From assembly GCF_040548875.1 (NCBI RefSeq), contig NZ_JBEPSJ010000003.1, forward strand, positions 1 through 64,000: DNA of 64,000 nucleotides. Direction: 5' to 3'. The notes beneath the pieces were generated by a model that did not search any database, had not been told where the DNA came from, and was given only the letters and a program-made list of their open reading frames with translations. Source of the stretch: Conyzicola nivalis_A (GTDB lineage: Bacteria; Actinomycetota; Actinomycetes; Actinomycetales; Microbacteriaceae). Below, piece by piece: positions 7,469 through 16,074 of this stretch (positions are counted from its first letter, which is position 1; each line of letters opens with the position of its first letter). A program made the position numbers and the translations under genes.

Positions 7469-8749
7469 ATGAACACACGCAGCACAAGAAAATACGTGGC
7501 GGCGGGGGCGGTCGCGCTGATGTCGCTCGGCGCCCTGTCGGGCTGCAGCGGGGGCGACGGCGACTCCGCCGACGGCACCACGACGCTCACCTTCTGGCAC
7601 AACGGAACCACCGAGCCGATCCAGTCGATCTGGCAGGACGCGGTCGACGAGTACGAGAAGGCCAACCCCGACATCACGATCGACGTCGTACCGATCCAGA
7701 ACGAGGACATCGACACGAAGATCCCGCTGGCGCTGTCATCGGACAGCCCGCCCGACATCTACTTCAGCCGGGGCGGCGGACAGCTCGCCACGCAGGCGCA
7801 GTCGGGTCAGATCGCCGACATCACCGAGTACACGAGCGACTGGATCGGCGACCTCGGGAAGGCAGCCGACAACTGGGCGGTCGACGGCGTGCAGCACGGC
7901 GTGCCGTACGCCTCGCAGGTCGTCGGCTTCTGGTACCGCACCGACCTGTTCGCCCAGGCGGGCATCACGAGCACCCCGACGACGCTCGACGAACTGAACG
8001 ACACGGTCGACAAGCTCAAGGCGGCCGGTATCGCGCCCATCGCCGTGGGCGGAAAAGACCGCTGGCCCGACGCGTTCTACTACAACTCCTTCGCGGTGCG
8101 CGAGTGTGGCGAGGACGTGCTGAAGAAGGGCCTCGCAGAGGGTGACCTCTCCGACGAGTGCTTCACCAAGGCAGGCCAGGACGTGATCGACTTCATCGCG
8201 ACCGAGCCGTTCCAGGAGGGCTTCAACGGCACGCCCGCCCAGCAGGGCGCCGGCAGCTCGGCCGGCCTCGTCGCCAACGGCGGAGCCGCCATGGAGCTGC
8301 AGGGCACCTGGCACAAGTCGGTCATGCAGGGTCTCACCGACACCGACCTCGACCCGCTCGTCGGCTGGTTCCCGTTCCCCGAGGTCGACGGCGGCGAGGG
8401 CGACCCGAGCGCGACGCTCGGCGGCGGCGACGGTTTCGCCTGCACGCAGAAGCACGCCGAGGAGTGCGCCGACTTCCTGGAGTTCCTGTCCAACGACGAC
8501 ATCCAGAGCGAGCTCGTCGAGAGCCAGGTCGTGGCGATCCCGGTCAAGGAGGCCGCCGCCGCGACCATCACCGACCCGGTGATGAAGTCGGTGTACGACT
8601 TCAACACCGAGGCCGCCTACATCGCCACGTACTTCGACGTGGCGCTCCCCACCGCCGCGGGCTCGGCCCTGAACGACGCCGTGGCCAACCTGTTCGCCGG
8701 CAAAGGCACGGCAGAGTCGGTCGCCGAGGCAGTCAAGGCGGCCGAGTAG
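7469..8749 (+). CDS. bxlE: Xylo-oligosaccharide-binding lipoprotein of ABC importer (BxlE-like)
   Basis: This 426-residue family 1 solute-binding protein has a lipoprotein signal ending in ALSGC (Cys26) and a mature start TTLTFWHNGT. It would capture sugar outside the membrane and hand it to the two permeases encoded next. The gene order binding protein, permease, permease, GH3 glycosidase and the divergent LacI gene match the bxl cluster, so the ligand is probably xylobiose or another xylo-oligosaccharide. Two bases separate it from the first permease gene. The ligand is inferred from context only. Confidence 0.88.
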   Translation: MNTRSTRKYVAAGAVALMSLGALSGCSGGDGDSADGTTTLTFWHNGTTEPIQSIWQDAVDEYEKANPDITIDVVPIQNEDIDTKIPLALSSDSPPDIYFSRGGGQLATQAQSGQIADITEYTSDWIGDLGKAADNWAVDGVQHGVPYASQVVGFWYRTDLFAQAGITSTPTTLDELNDTVDKLKAAGIAPIAVGGKDRWPDAFYYNSFAVRECGEDVLKKGLAEGDLSDECFTKAGQDVIDFIATEPFQEGFNGTPAQQGAGSSAGLVANGGAAMELQGTWHKSVMQGLTDTDLDPLVGWFPFPEVDGGEGDPSATLGGGDGFACTQKHAEECADFLEFLSNDDIQSELVESQVVAIPVKEAAAATITDPVMKSVYDFNTEAAYIATYFDVALPTAAGSALNDAVANLFAGKGTAESVAEAVKAAE

Positions 8750-8751
8750 AG

Positions 8752-9732
8752 ATGAGCACCATCACCGCCGTCGTGACTCGAGACGTCACGACGGCGGCGG
8801 GCTCGCCTTCACCGCAAGGCGCCCCCCGCCGCCGCTCCCACCTGCGCAAGAGGCTAGAACTGGCCCTGCTGCTCGGCCCCGCCACCCTCCTCTTCGTGAC
8901 CTTCGTCTTCCTGCCGCTCGTCGCGGCCGCCTACTACAGCCTCTTCGACTGGAACGGCTTCGGTCCCCTCGTCGACTTCGTCGGCCTCGACAACTACACG
9001 AAGGCGCTCGGCGACCCGCTCTTCCAGGGCGCCATCAGCCACAACCTGTTCATCGTGATCGCCTCGCTCGTGGTGCAGCTGCCGCTCAGCATCGCGCTCG
9101 CCCTGCTGCTCAACGGCAAGATCAAGGGCCGCACCGCGCTGCGCCTGCTGGTCTTCGCCCCCTACGTGCTCTCCGAGGCGGTCACCGCCGTCATCTGGCT
9201 CTCGCTGCTGCAGCCGAACGGCGTGGTCGACGGCCTGCTCGAGGGCGCGGGACTCGGCGGGCTGGTGCAGCTCTGGCTCGCCGACCAGAACATCGTGATG
9301 CTCACGCTCTTCGCCGTGATCACGTGGAAGTACATCGGCTTCGGAATCATCCTGTTCCTCGCCGGCCTGCAGGGCGTACCGGAGGAGCTGCGCGAGGCCG
9401 CGCAGATCGACGGTGCGACGGGCTGGCAGACCACGCGGCTCATCGTGCTGCCGCTGCTCGGCCCGACGATCCGCATCTGGGTCTTCCTCTCCATCATCGG
9501 CTCGCTGCAGCTGTTCGACCTGGTCTGGATCATGACGCTCGGCGGACCGGCCGGCGCCTCGACGACCATGGCGAGCTACCTCATCGACCGCGGCTTCCGG
9601 CGCTACGAGTTCGGATTCGGCAGTGCCGTCGCCATCATCCTGTTCGCGATCTGCTTCGTGTTCGCGCTGTTCTACCAGCGCTTCGCCCTGCGCCGCGACA
9701 CCCAGGGTGCGATCACCGGAAGGGTCGAGTAG
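8752..9732 (+). CDS. bxlF: Sugar ABC transporter permease, MalF-type (BxlF-like)
   Basis: This 326-residue membrane protein is a CUT1 permease with about six transmembrane segments, the first at roughly residues 35-60. The cytoplasmic EAA loop, EELREAAQIDGATGWQ, contacts the ATPase. The ATG at 8752 begins two bases after the stop of the binding-protein gene. No ATPase gene exists in this operon, so a shared MsiK-type ATPase encoded elsewhere is expected. Confidence 0.92.
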   Translation: MSTITAVVTRDVTTAAGSPSPQGAPRRRSHLRKRLELALLLGPATLLFVTFVFLPLVAAAYYSLFDWNGFGPLVDFVGLDNYTKALGDPLFQGAISHNLFIVIASLVVQLPLSIALALLLNGKIKGRTALRLLVFAPYVLSEAVTAVIWLSLLQPNGVVDGLLEGAGLGGLVQLWLADQNIVMLTLFAVITWKYIGFGIILFLAGLQGVPEELREAAQIDGATGWQTTRLIVLPLLGPTIRIWVFLSIIGSLQLFDLVWIMTLGGPAGASTTMASYLIDRGFRRYEFGFGSAVAIILFAICFVFALFYQRFALRRDTQGAITGRVE

Positions 9733-10602
9733 ATGACCGCCACCACCATCGCCCCCGCTCCGGCCCCCGCCAGGAGCAAGGCGTCCTTCGGCGTCATGAC
9801 GCCCGTGCGCTACCTGTTCGCACTGCTCATCGTCGGCGTCACCGTGGCCCCGCTGTTCTTCGTCATCCTCGGCGGGTTCCGCTCGAACGCGCAGATCAAC
9901 AGCGACCCGGCCGGCCTGCCCTCGCCGTGGGTGTTCTCCAACTACGCGGCGATCCTCGTCTCGGAGTCGTTCTGGCGGTTCCTCGCCAACAGCACGCTCA
10001 TCTCGGTCGCCGCGACCGTGCTCGCGGTGGGACTCGGCTCGATGGCGGCGTTCGCGCTGTCGCGCTACCGGTTCCGGGGTCGCGAGGCGCTGTACTCCAT
10101 GTTCACGGTCGGACTGCTCTTCCCGCTCGGGGTGGCGATCCTGCCGGTGTACCTGCTGCTGCGCCAGCTGCACCTGCTCGAGTCGTGGATCGGGGTGGCG
10201 CTGCCGCAGGCCGCATTCGCCCTGCCCGTGACGATCATCATCCTGCGTCCGTTTATGGCCGCGATTCCGACGGAGATCGAAGACGCGGCCGTGATGGATG
10301 GCGCGACGCGGCTCGGTTTCTTCTGGCGGATCCTGCTCCCCCTCTCGAGACCTGCGCTCGTGACGGTGTCGGTGCTGGCCTTCATCACGAGCTGGAACGG
10401 CTACCTGCTGCCCCTGCTCGTGTTCAACGACCCGGCGAACTTCACGGTGCCGCTCGGGGTCGCGACCTTCCAGTCGCAGTACGCGCAAGACACGGCGTCG
10501 ATCCTCGCGTTCACCGCGCTGTCGATCGTTCCGGCGCTGGTCTTCTTCATCTTCGCCGAGCGACACATCGTCGGCGGCCTCACGGGATCGGTAAAGGGAT
10601 GA
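9733..10602 (+). CDS. bxlG: Sugar ABC transporter permease, MalG-type (BxlG-like)
   Basis: This 289-residue CUT1 permease begins directly after the stop of the previous gene. It has about six transmembrane segments and the EAA loop TEIEDAAVMDGATRLGFF. Together with the preceding permease it would form the translocation channel. Its stop overlaps the start of the GH3 gene by four bases (ATGA), which ties import to intracellular hydrolysis. Confidence 0.92.
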   Translation: MTATTIAPAPAPARSKASFGVMTPVRYLFALLIVGVTVAPLFFVILGGFRSNAQINSDPAGLPSPWVFSNYAAILVSESFWRFLANSTLISVAATVLAVGLGSMAAFALSRYRFRGREALYSMFTVGLLFPLGVAILPVYLLLRQLHLLESWIGVALPQAAFALPVTIIILRPFMAAIPTEIEDAAVMDGATRLGFFWRILLPLSRPALVTVSVLAFITSWNGYLLPLLVFNDPANFTVPLGVATFQSQYAQDTASILAFTALSIVPALVFFIFAERHIVGGLTGSVKG

Positions 10603-12917
10603 TCACGGGACTCTGGAACGACAGCACGGCACCGACCGGCGACCGCGTCGAGGCGCTCGTCGCCGCGATGACGCTCGAGGAGAAGATCGCACAGCTCTAC
10701 GGCGTGTGGGTCGGCGCCTCGAGCGACGGCGGCGAGGTCGCCCCGCACCAGCACGACATGGACGACGCGATCGACCTCGACGCGCTGCTCCCGCGCGGGC
10801 TCGGACAGCTCACCCGGCCGTTCGGCAGCGCGCCGGTCGAACCGGCGATGGGCGCGGCCTCGCTGCAGCGCACACAGGAGCGCATCGTCGCCGGAAGCCG
10901 GTTCGGCATCCCCGCGATCGCGCACGAGGAGTGCCTCGCCGGCTTCGCCGCGTGGGGCGCCACCGCCTACCCGGTGCCGCTCGCCTGGGGCGCCACCTTC
11001 AACCCCGCGCTCGTCACCACGATGGCGGCGCGGATCGGCGCCGACATGCGCTCCGTCGGCGTGCACCAGGGCCTCGCCCCGGTGCTCGACGTGGTGCGCG
11101 ACGCCCGCTGGGGCCGGGTCGAGGAGACCATCGGCGAGGATCCCTACCTCGTGGCGACGATCGGCACCGCCTACGTGCGCGGCCTCGAGAGCGCGGGGCT
11201 GGTCGCGACGCTCAAGCACTTCGTCGGCTACTCGGCGTCGAAGGCGGGCCGCAACCTCGCGCCCGTGTCGATGGGGCGCCGCGAGGTCAACGACGTGCTC
11301 ATCCCGCCGTTCGAGATGGCGGTCCGCGACGGCGGAGCGCGCTCGGTCATGCACTCCTACTCCGACGTCGACGGAATCCCCTCGGCCGCCGACACGGCCC
11401 TGCTGACCGGGCTGCTGCGCGAGACGTGGGGCTTCACCGGCACCGTCGTCGCCGACTACTTCGGCGTCGCGTTCCTGCACCTGCTGCACGGTGTCGCCGG
11501 CAGCTGGGGCGAGGCCGCGGCACTCGCGCTCGGCGCGGGCGTCGACGTGGAGCTGCCCACCGTGAAGACCTTCGGCGAGCCGCTCGTGGCCGCCGTCACG
11601 TCCGGCGCGCTCGACGAGGCGCTCGTCGACCGCGCGCTGCGCCGGGTGCTCGCCCAGAAGGTGCAGCTCGGCATGCTCGACCCCGGCTACTCCCCCGCTC
11701 CCGCGCGGTCGGGCTTCGACCTCGACCCCGCCGAGAACCGCGAGCTCGCCCTCCGGATCGCCGAGCAGTCGGTCGTGCTGCTGTCGAACGACGGGACCCT
11801 GCCGCTCGACCGCCCGGCGCGCATCGCCGTGGTCGGCCCCAATGCGGACGACCCCTTCGCCGTGCTGGGCTGCTACTCCTTTCCGTCCCACGTCGGCACG
11901 CAGCATCCCGAGTGGGAGATCGGCATCGACCTGCCGACCGTGCTCGACGCCGTTCGTGCCGAGTTCGGCTCGAGCATCGTCGAGTACGCAGCGGGAACGA
12001 GCGTCGACGGCGGCGAGACCGACTTCCGGGCCGCGCTCGAGCTCGCCGCGGCATCCGACGTCGTCGTGCTCGCCCTCGGCGACCGGGCGGGCCTCTTCGG
12101 CCGGGGCACCAGCGGCGAGGGCTGCGACGCCGAGTCGCTCGTGCTGCCGGGCGCGCAGCAGCAGCTCGTCGACGCCCTGCTCGAGGGAAGCACCCCCGTG
12201 ATCGTCACCCTGCTCGCCGGCCGGCCGTACGCGCTCGGCCGAGCGGTGACCGAGGCGGCCGCGATCGTGCAGTCGTTCTTCCCCGGCGAGGAGGGCGCGA
12301 CGGCGATCGCCCGGGTCCTCAGCGGCGCGGTCGCCCCGTCGGGCCGGCTGCCGGTGAGCGTGCCCGCCCTGGCCGGCACCCAGCCGACCACCTATCTCGC
12401 ATCGCCGTTGGCCCGGGCGAGCGACGTGTCGAACATCGACCCGACCGCCGCGTTCCCGTTCGGCCACGGGCTCGGCTACACCTCGTTCGAGTGGGACGAC
12501 GTCGAACAGGCCGCGGACGAGGTGGCGACGGATGCCTCGATGGCTGCGAGTCTCACGGTGCGCAACGCCGGCGACCGCGCGGGGGTCGAGGTCGTGCAGG
12601 TCTACCTGCACGACCCGGTGGCCTCTGTCGTGCGACCGGTGCAGCGGCTCGTCGGCTACGCGCGGGTGCCGCTCGAACCGGGCGAGAGCGCGCGGGTCCG
12701 CTTCGACGTTCCCGCCGACCTCGCCCAGTTCACCGGCCGCGACGGCGAGCGCATCGTCGAACCGGGCGCTCTCGAGCTGAGGTTCGCCCGCTCGTCGGCG
12801 AGCGCGGTGTTCACCGTCGGGTTCACCCTCACCGGCCCGGTGCGCACCGTCGACCACACCCGAGCACTGCGCTCGGAGGTCGAGGTCACGCGAACGCCGA
12901 CGCTCGCGGCGCTGTAG
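10599..12917 (+). CDS. bxlA: Glycoside hydrolase family 3, probable cytoplasmic beta-xylosidase (BxlA-like)
   Basis: This 772-residue GH3 protein would split imported xylo-oligosaccharides to xylose. The N-terminal barrel shows APVLDVVRDARWGRVEETIGED in outline, KHFVGY, and the nucleophile region TGTVVADYFGV with Asp286. The second alpha/beta domain and the C-terminal fibronectin-like domain (from about residue 650) are present. There is no signal peptide, so it should act inside the cell, as expected for a partner of an importer. The ATG overlaps the upstream stop. The ADY form of the nucleophile motif fits bacterial beta-xylosidases, but a beta-glucosidase activity cannot be ruled out. Confidence 0.9.
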   Translation: MITGLWNDSTAPTGDRVEALVAAMTLEEKIAQLYGVWVGASSDGGEVAPHQHDMDDAIDLDALLPRGLGQLTRPFGSAPVEPAMGAASLQRTQERIVAGSRFGIPAIAHEECLAGFAAWGATAYPVPLAWGATFNPALVTTMAARIGADMRSVGVHQGLAPVLDVVRDARWGRVEETIGEDPYLVATIGTAYVRGLESAGLVATLKHFVGYSASKAGRNLAPVSMGRREVNDVLIPPFEMAVRDGGARSVMHSYSDVDGIPSAADTALLTGLLRETWGFTGTVVADYFGVAFLHLLHGVAGSWGEAAALALGAGVDVELPTVKTFGEPLVAAVTSGALDEALVDRALRRVLAQKVQLGMLDPGYSPAPARSGFDLDPAENRELALRIAEQSVVLLSNDGTLPLDRPARIAVVGPNADDPFAVLGCYSFPSHVGTQHPEWEIGIDLPTVLDAVRAEFGSSIVEYAAGTSVDGGETDFRAALELAAASDVVVLALGDRAGLFGRGTSGEGCDAESLVLPGAQQQLVDALLEGSTPVIVTLLAGRPYALGRAVTEAAAIVQSFFPGEEGATAIARVLSGAVAPSGRLPVSVPALAGTQPTTYLASPLARASDVSNIDPTAAFPFGHGLGYTSFEWDDVEQAADEVATDASMAASLTVRNAGDRAGVEVVQVYLHDPVASVVRPVQRLVGYARVPLEPGESARVRFDVPADLAQFTGRDGERIVEPGALELRFARSSASAVFTVGFTLTGPVRTVDHTRALRSEVEVTRTPTLAAL

Positions 12918-12932
12918 CCCGGGGTCCCGTCG

Positions 12933-13000
12933 GTAGGGCTACAGCTTGGGCGTCGGGCTCCAGCGCGCGCTGTAGCCCGACGCCCGAACTGTAGCCCTAC
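12933..13000. terminator. Palindrome family A as bidirectional terminator
   Basis: Arms of 27 bases (12933-12959 and 12974-13000) match at 25 positions and flank the centre CAGCGCGCGCTG. The right arm includes the stop codon of the convergent lacI gene, so the hairpin would end both transcripts. It is the longest copy of the family in the window. Confidence 0.75.
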
Positions 13001-14034
13001 GTGGCCGGGGTCGGGCCGGGGGCCGGCGCCGTCGACTCGCGCACGACGAGATGCGGCACGGGGTGCTTCGCCTCCTCGAGCGTTCCGTCGAGGATGAGCT
13101 CGAGCAGGGTCGACATCACCGTCGCCCCGAGCTCGGAGAAGTCCTGACGGATCGTCGTCAGCGGCGGCGTGAGGTGCTCGGCCTCGGGGATGTCGTCGAA
13201 GCCGATCACGCTGACGTCCTGCGGGATGCGGATGCCGGCCTGGCTGAACGCGTGCATCGCGCCGAGCGCCATCTGGTCGTTGGCGACGAACAGGGCGGTG
13301 AAGCTGCGCGCCGGGTCGGCGGCGTACAGCTGGCCGAGCCGGTAGCCGCTGCCGGGCGACCAGTCGCCGACGAGCGGCTCGAGCGCGACGAGACCGTGCT
13401 CCGAGAGGGCCGCGCGCCAGCCGCGCACACGCTCCGTGGCATCCATCGAGTCCTCGGGGCCGGCGAGGTGCAGGATGCTGCGGTGCCCGAGCCCGATCAG
13501 GTGCTCTGTCGCGTCGTACGCGCCGCGGAACTGGTCGATCGACACGCTGTGGAAGCCGACACGTCCGCTCGACTCGACGGCGATGAGCGGCACGCCGAGG
13601 TCGATGCCCTGGATGGCCTCCAGCGCACCGCGGTGCGCCGCGATCAGCACGATCGCCTCGACGTTCTGGCTGAGCAGCAGCTCCACCGCGGCCCGCATCG
13701 ACGCGACATCCGTCTCCAGCATGCTCGAGATGCTCACGAGGTAGCGGGCGTTGCGGGCCGCCTCGGTGAAGCCGAGCAGGATGCTGGATGGCCCGTAGTC
13801 GGGGTTTCCGGTCGTGATGAGCCCGATCGTGCGGGAACGGCGGGTGACGAGCGACCTGGCCGCGGTCGACGGCCGGTAGCGCAGCTGCTTGATCGCGTCC
13901 TCGACCCGGGTGCGGGTGGCCGGCCGCACGTTGGGCAGGTCGTTGAGCACGCGCGACACCGTCTGATGCGACACCCCGGCCAGTCTCGCGACATCGAAGA
14001 TGTTCGCGACGCGGGCCTTGTCTTCGGTACTCAC
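12997..14034 (-). CDS. LacI-family regulator of the furanose importer operon
   Basis: This 345-residue protein has a LacI helix-turn-helix (IFDVARLAGVSHQTVSRVLN, about residues 12-31) and a sugar-binding regulatory domain. Its start lies 22 bases downstream of the yjfF stop, so it appears to be the last gene of the ytfQRT-yjfF operon. It is a clear paralogue of the regulator at 29397-30410, sharing the segments YRP..AAR.LVT.RSRTIG and SVIGFDDIPEA. An operator-like palindrome in front of ytfQ (18783-18796) resembles those near araB and the paralogue, so both may read the same code. Confidence 0.87.
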   Translation of the reverse strand: MSTEDKARVANIFDVARLAGVSHQTVSRVLNDLPNVRPATRTRVEDAIKQLRYRPSTAARSLVTRRSRTIGLITTGNPDYGPSSILLGFTEAARNARYLVSISSMLETDVASMRAAVELLLSQNVEAIVLIAAHRGALEAIQGIDLGVPLIAVESSGRVGFHSVSIDQFRGAYDATEHLIGLGHRSILHLAGPEDSMDATERVRGWRAALSEHGLVALEPLVGDWSPGSGYRLGQLYAADPARSFTALFVANDQMALGAMHAFSQAGIRIPQDVSVIGFDDIPEAEHLTPPLTTIRQDFSELGATVMSTLLELILDGTLEEAKHPVPHLVVRESTAPAPGPTPAT

Positions 14035-14056
14035 TTGCCCATTATGGAGCGGATCG

Positions 14057-15049
14057 TCACCGGCGCCTCGCCGTCAGCAGCCGCTGCAGCACGATGAAGA
14101 CGAGCAGGAGCGAGCCGACCACGATCTTCGTCCACCAGGAGCTGAGGTTGCCCTCGAAGCTGATGATGGTCTGGATGACTCCGAGGAGGAGCACCCCGAG
14201 AACGGAGCCGAGCACGAATCCGTACCCGCCGGTGAGCAGTGTGCCGCCGATGACGACCGCGGCGATGGCGTCGAGCTCCATGCCGACCGCCGTCAGGCTG
14301 TAGCCCGACAGCGTGTAGAAGGTGAAGAGCACTCCGGCGACGCCGGAGCAGAACCCGCTGATCACGTAGACGAGCACCTTGGTGCGCGGCACGCGGAGGC
14401 CCATCAGCATCGCCGAGTTCTCGCCGCCGCCGATGGCGTAGACGGTGCGGCCGAGGCGCGTGTAGTGCAGCACGACGAACGCGACCACCACGACGATCGC
14501 GGCGACGATCACACTCGGCGAGATGGTGAAGCCGGGCAGGATCGGGATGCGGGTCTGCGCCATGGCGGTGAACCACGGGTCGGTGATCGAGATCGAGTTG
14601 AGGCTGATCACGTAGCAGAGGCCGCGGGCCAGGAACATGGCCGCGAGCGTCGCGATGAACGGCTGGATCTGGAAATAGTGGATGACTATTCCGACGAGCA
14701 GCCCGAGGGTCGACGTGGTCACGAGCACGACGAGGATCACCGCGAGAGGCGGCCACCCGTCGCGGGCGAGGGTCGCGGCGATCATCGTCGACAGCGCGAC
14801 GACCGACCCGACCGACAGGTCGATGCCGCCGGTGAGGATCACGAACGTCATGCCGACGGCGAGCACGATGAGGAACGCGTTGTCGACGAACAGGTTCGCG
14901 ATCACCTGGCCGGAGGCGAAGCCGCGGTAGCGGGTCGATCCGACGATGAAGACGACGACGAGCAGCACCAGCGTGACGAGCACGGGGGCGAAGCGAGAGC
15001 CGAGCAGGTCGCGGCCGCGGCGGGCGGAGGTCGAGACGATCGTGGTCAT
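14057..15049 (-). CDS. yjfF: CUT2 sugar permease, YjfF-like
   Basis: This 330-residue membrane protein belongs to the RbsC-type permeases. GGIDLSVGSVVALS is the conserved family motif and VIGGTLLTGGYG lies near the C-terminus. Two different permeases with one ATPase and one binding protein is the layout of the E. coli galactofuranose importer YtfQRT-YjfF and of related arabinose importers. The ATG at 15049 overlaps the ytfT stop by four bases. Confidence 0.88.
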   Translation of the reverse strand: MTTIVSTSARRGRDLLGSRFAPVLVTLVLLVVVFIVGSTRYRGFASGQVIANLFVDNAFLIVLAVGMTFVILTGGIDLSVGSVVALSTMIAATLARDGWPPLAVILVVLVTTSTLGLLVGIVIHYFQIQPFIATLAAMFLARGLCYVISLNSISITDPWFTAMAQTRIPILPGFTISPSVIVAAIVVVVAFVVLHYTRLGRTVYAIGGGENSAMLMGLRVPRTKVLVYVISGFCSGVAGVLFTFYTLSGYSLTAVGMELDAIAAVVIGGTLLTGGYGFVLGSVLGVLLLGVIQTIISFEGNLSSWWTKIVVGSLLLVFIVLQRLLTARRR

Positions 15050-16074
15050 GCGAGGGCTCCCGCCTTGGTCGTTGAACGGCGTTGACGCAGCTTCTCCTGC
15101 AGCACGGGCGACTGCAGCAGACACACGGCGATCACCACGAGCGCCTTGAAGACGAGGGTGATCGACGGCGCGATGCCCACGGTGTACACGGTGGTGGTGA
15201 GGGTCTGGATGATGAAGGCGCCTATGAGGGTGCCGGTGAGCGAGTAGCGGCCGCCGGCGAGGCTGGTGCCGCCGATCACGACGGCCAGGATGGCGTCCAT
15301 CTCTATGTAGAGCCCGGCGCTGTTGGCGTCGGCCGCGGTGACGTTCGACGCGATCATCAGGCCGGCGATCCCGGCGCACAGGGCGCTGAAGACGTAGACC
15401 ACCCAGATGATGCCCCGCGACCGCACGCCGGCGAGCCGGGAGGCGACCGGGTTGATGCCGACCGACTCGATCAGCAGGCCGAGCGCGGTCTTGCGGGTCA
15501 GCAGTGCGGCGAGCGCGAACATCCCGCCCGCGATCACGATAGAGGCCGGAAGCCCGAACCAGTGCCCGGCGCCGATCACCTTGAACGGCGCGCTCGTGAT
15601 CGTGATGATCTGACCCTCGGTGATGAGCATCGCGATGCCCCGGCCGGCGGTCATCAGGATGAGTGTGGCGATGATGGGTTGGATGCCGAACACCGCGACC
15701 AGCAGCCCGTTCCACGCGCCGAGCACCAGCGAGAAGAGCAGGGCGACGGAGACGGCGGCGAGCACGGTGCCGACGCTGCCGGGGTCGGGCGAGTCGGCGA
15801 TGATCGTGCAGGCCAGCGCTCCGGAGATCGCCACGACCGCGCCGACGGAGAGGTCGATGCCGCGGGTGGCGATCACGAGGGTCATACCGAGGGCGACGAG
15901 CAGCGTCGGCGCTCCGTTGCGGAGGATGTCGATCAGGCTGCCGAAGAGGTGGCCGTTCTGCACCCGGATCGCGAAGAACCCGGGGGCCACAGCCGCGTTG
16001 AGCAGCAGCAGCGCGACGAGGGTGACGATGGGCCAGAAGAGGCGGGCCTTGGGCAGGTCGGTCAGGCGGTTCAT
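15046..16074 (-). CDS. ytfT: CUT2 sugar permease, YtfT-like
   Basis: This 342-residue RbsC-type permease has eight or more hydrophobic segments and the motifs RGIDLSVGAVVAIS and VIGGTSLAGGRYS. It overlaps the upstream ATPase gene by four bases (ATGA) and the downstream permease gene by four bases, so the three are translationally coupled. It would form the channel with the YjfF-like partner. Confidence 0.88.
   Translation of the reverse strand: MNRLTDLPKARLFWPIVTLVALLLLNAAVAPGFFAIRVQNGHLFGSLIDILRNGAPTLLVALGMTLVIATRGIDLSVGAVVAISGALACTIIADSPDPGSVGTVLAAVSVALLFSLVLGAWNGLLVAVFGIQPIIATLILMTAGRGIAMLITEGQIITITSAPFKVIGAGHWFGLPASIVIAGGMFALAALLTRKTALGLLIESVGINPVASRLAGVRSRGIIWVVYVFSALCAGIAGLMIASNVTAADANSAGLYIEMDAILAVVIGGTSLAGGRYSLTGTLIGAFIIQTLTTTVYTVGIAPSITLVFKALVVIAVCLLQSPVLQEKLRQRRSTTKAGALA

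Noticed and set aside
8854..10566. A 570-codon open frame on the minus strand opposite the two bxl permease genes
   Set aside because: The predicted protein is an Arg/Glu/Asp-rich low-complexity sequence, the usual shadow of a high-GC gene. The plus-strand frames encode clear permeases.
10401..12857. An 818-codon open frame antisense to the GH3 gene
   Set aside because: It is low-complexity and Arg/Gly/Val-rich, without motifs, while the plus strand encodes an intact GH3 enzyme through the same region.
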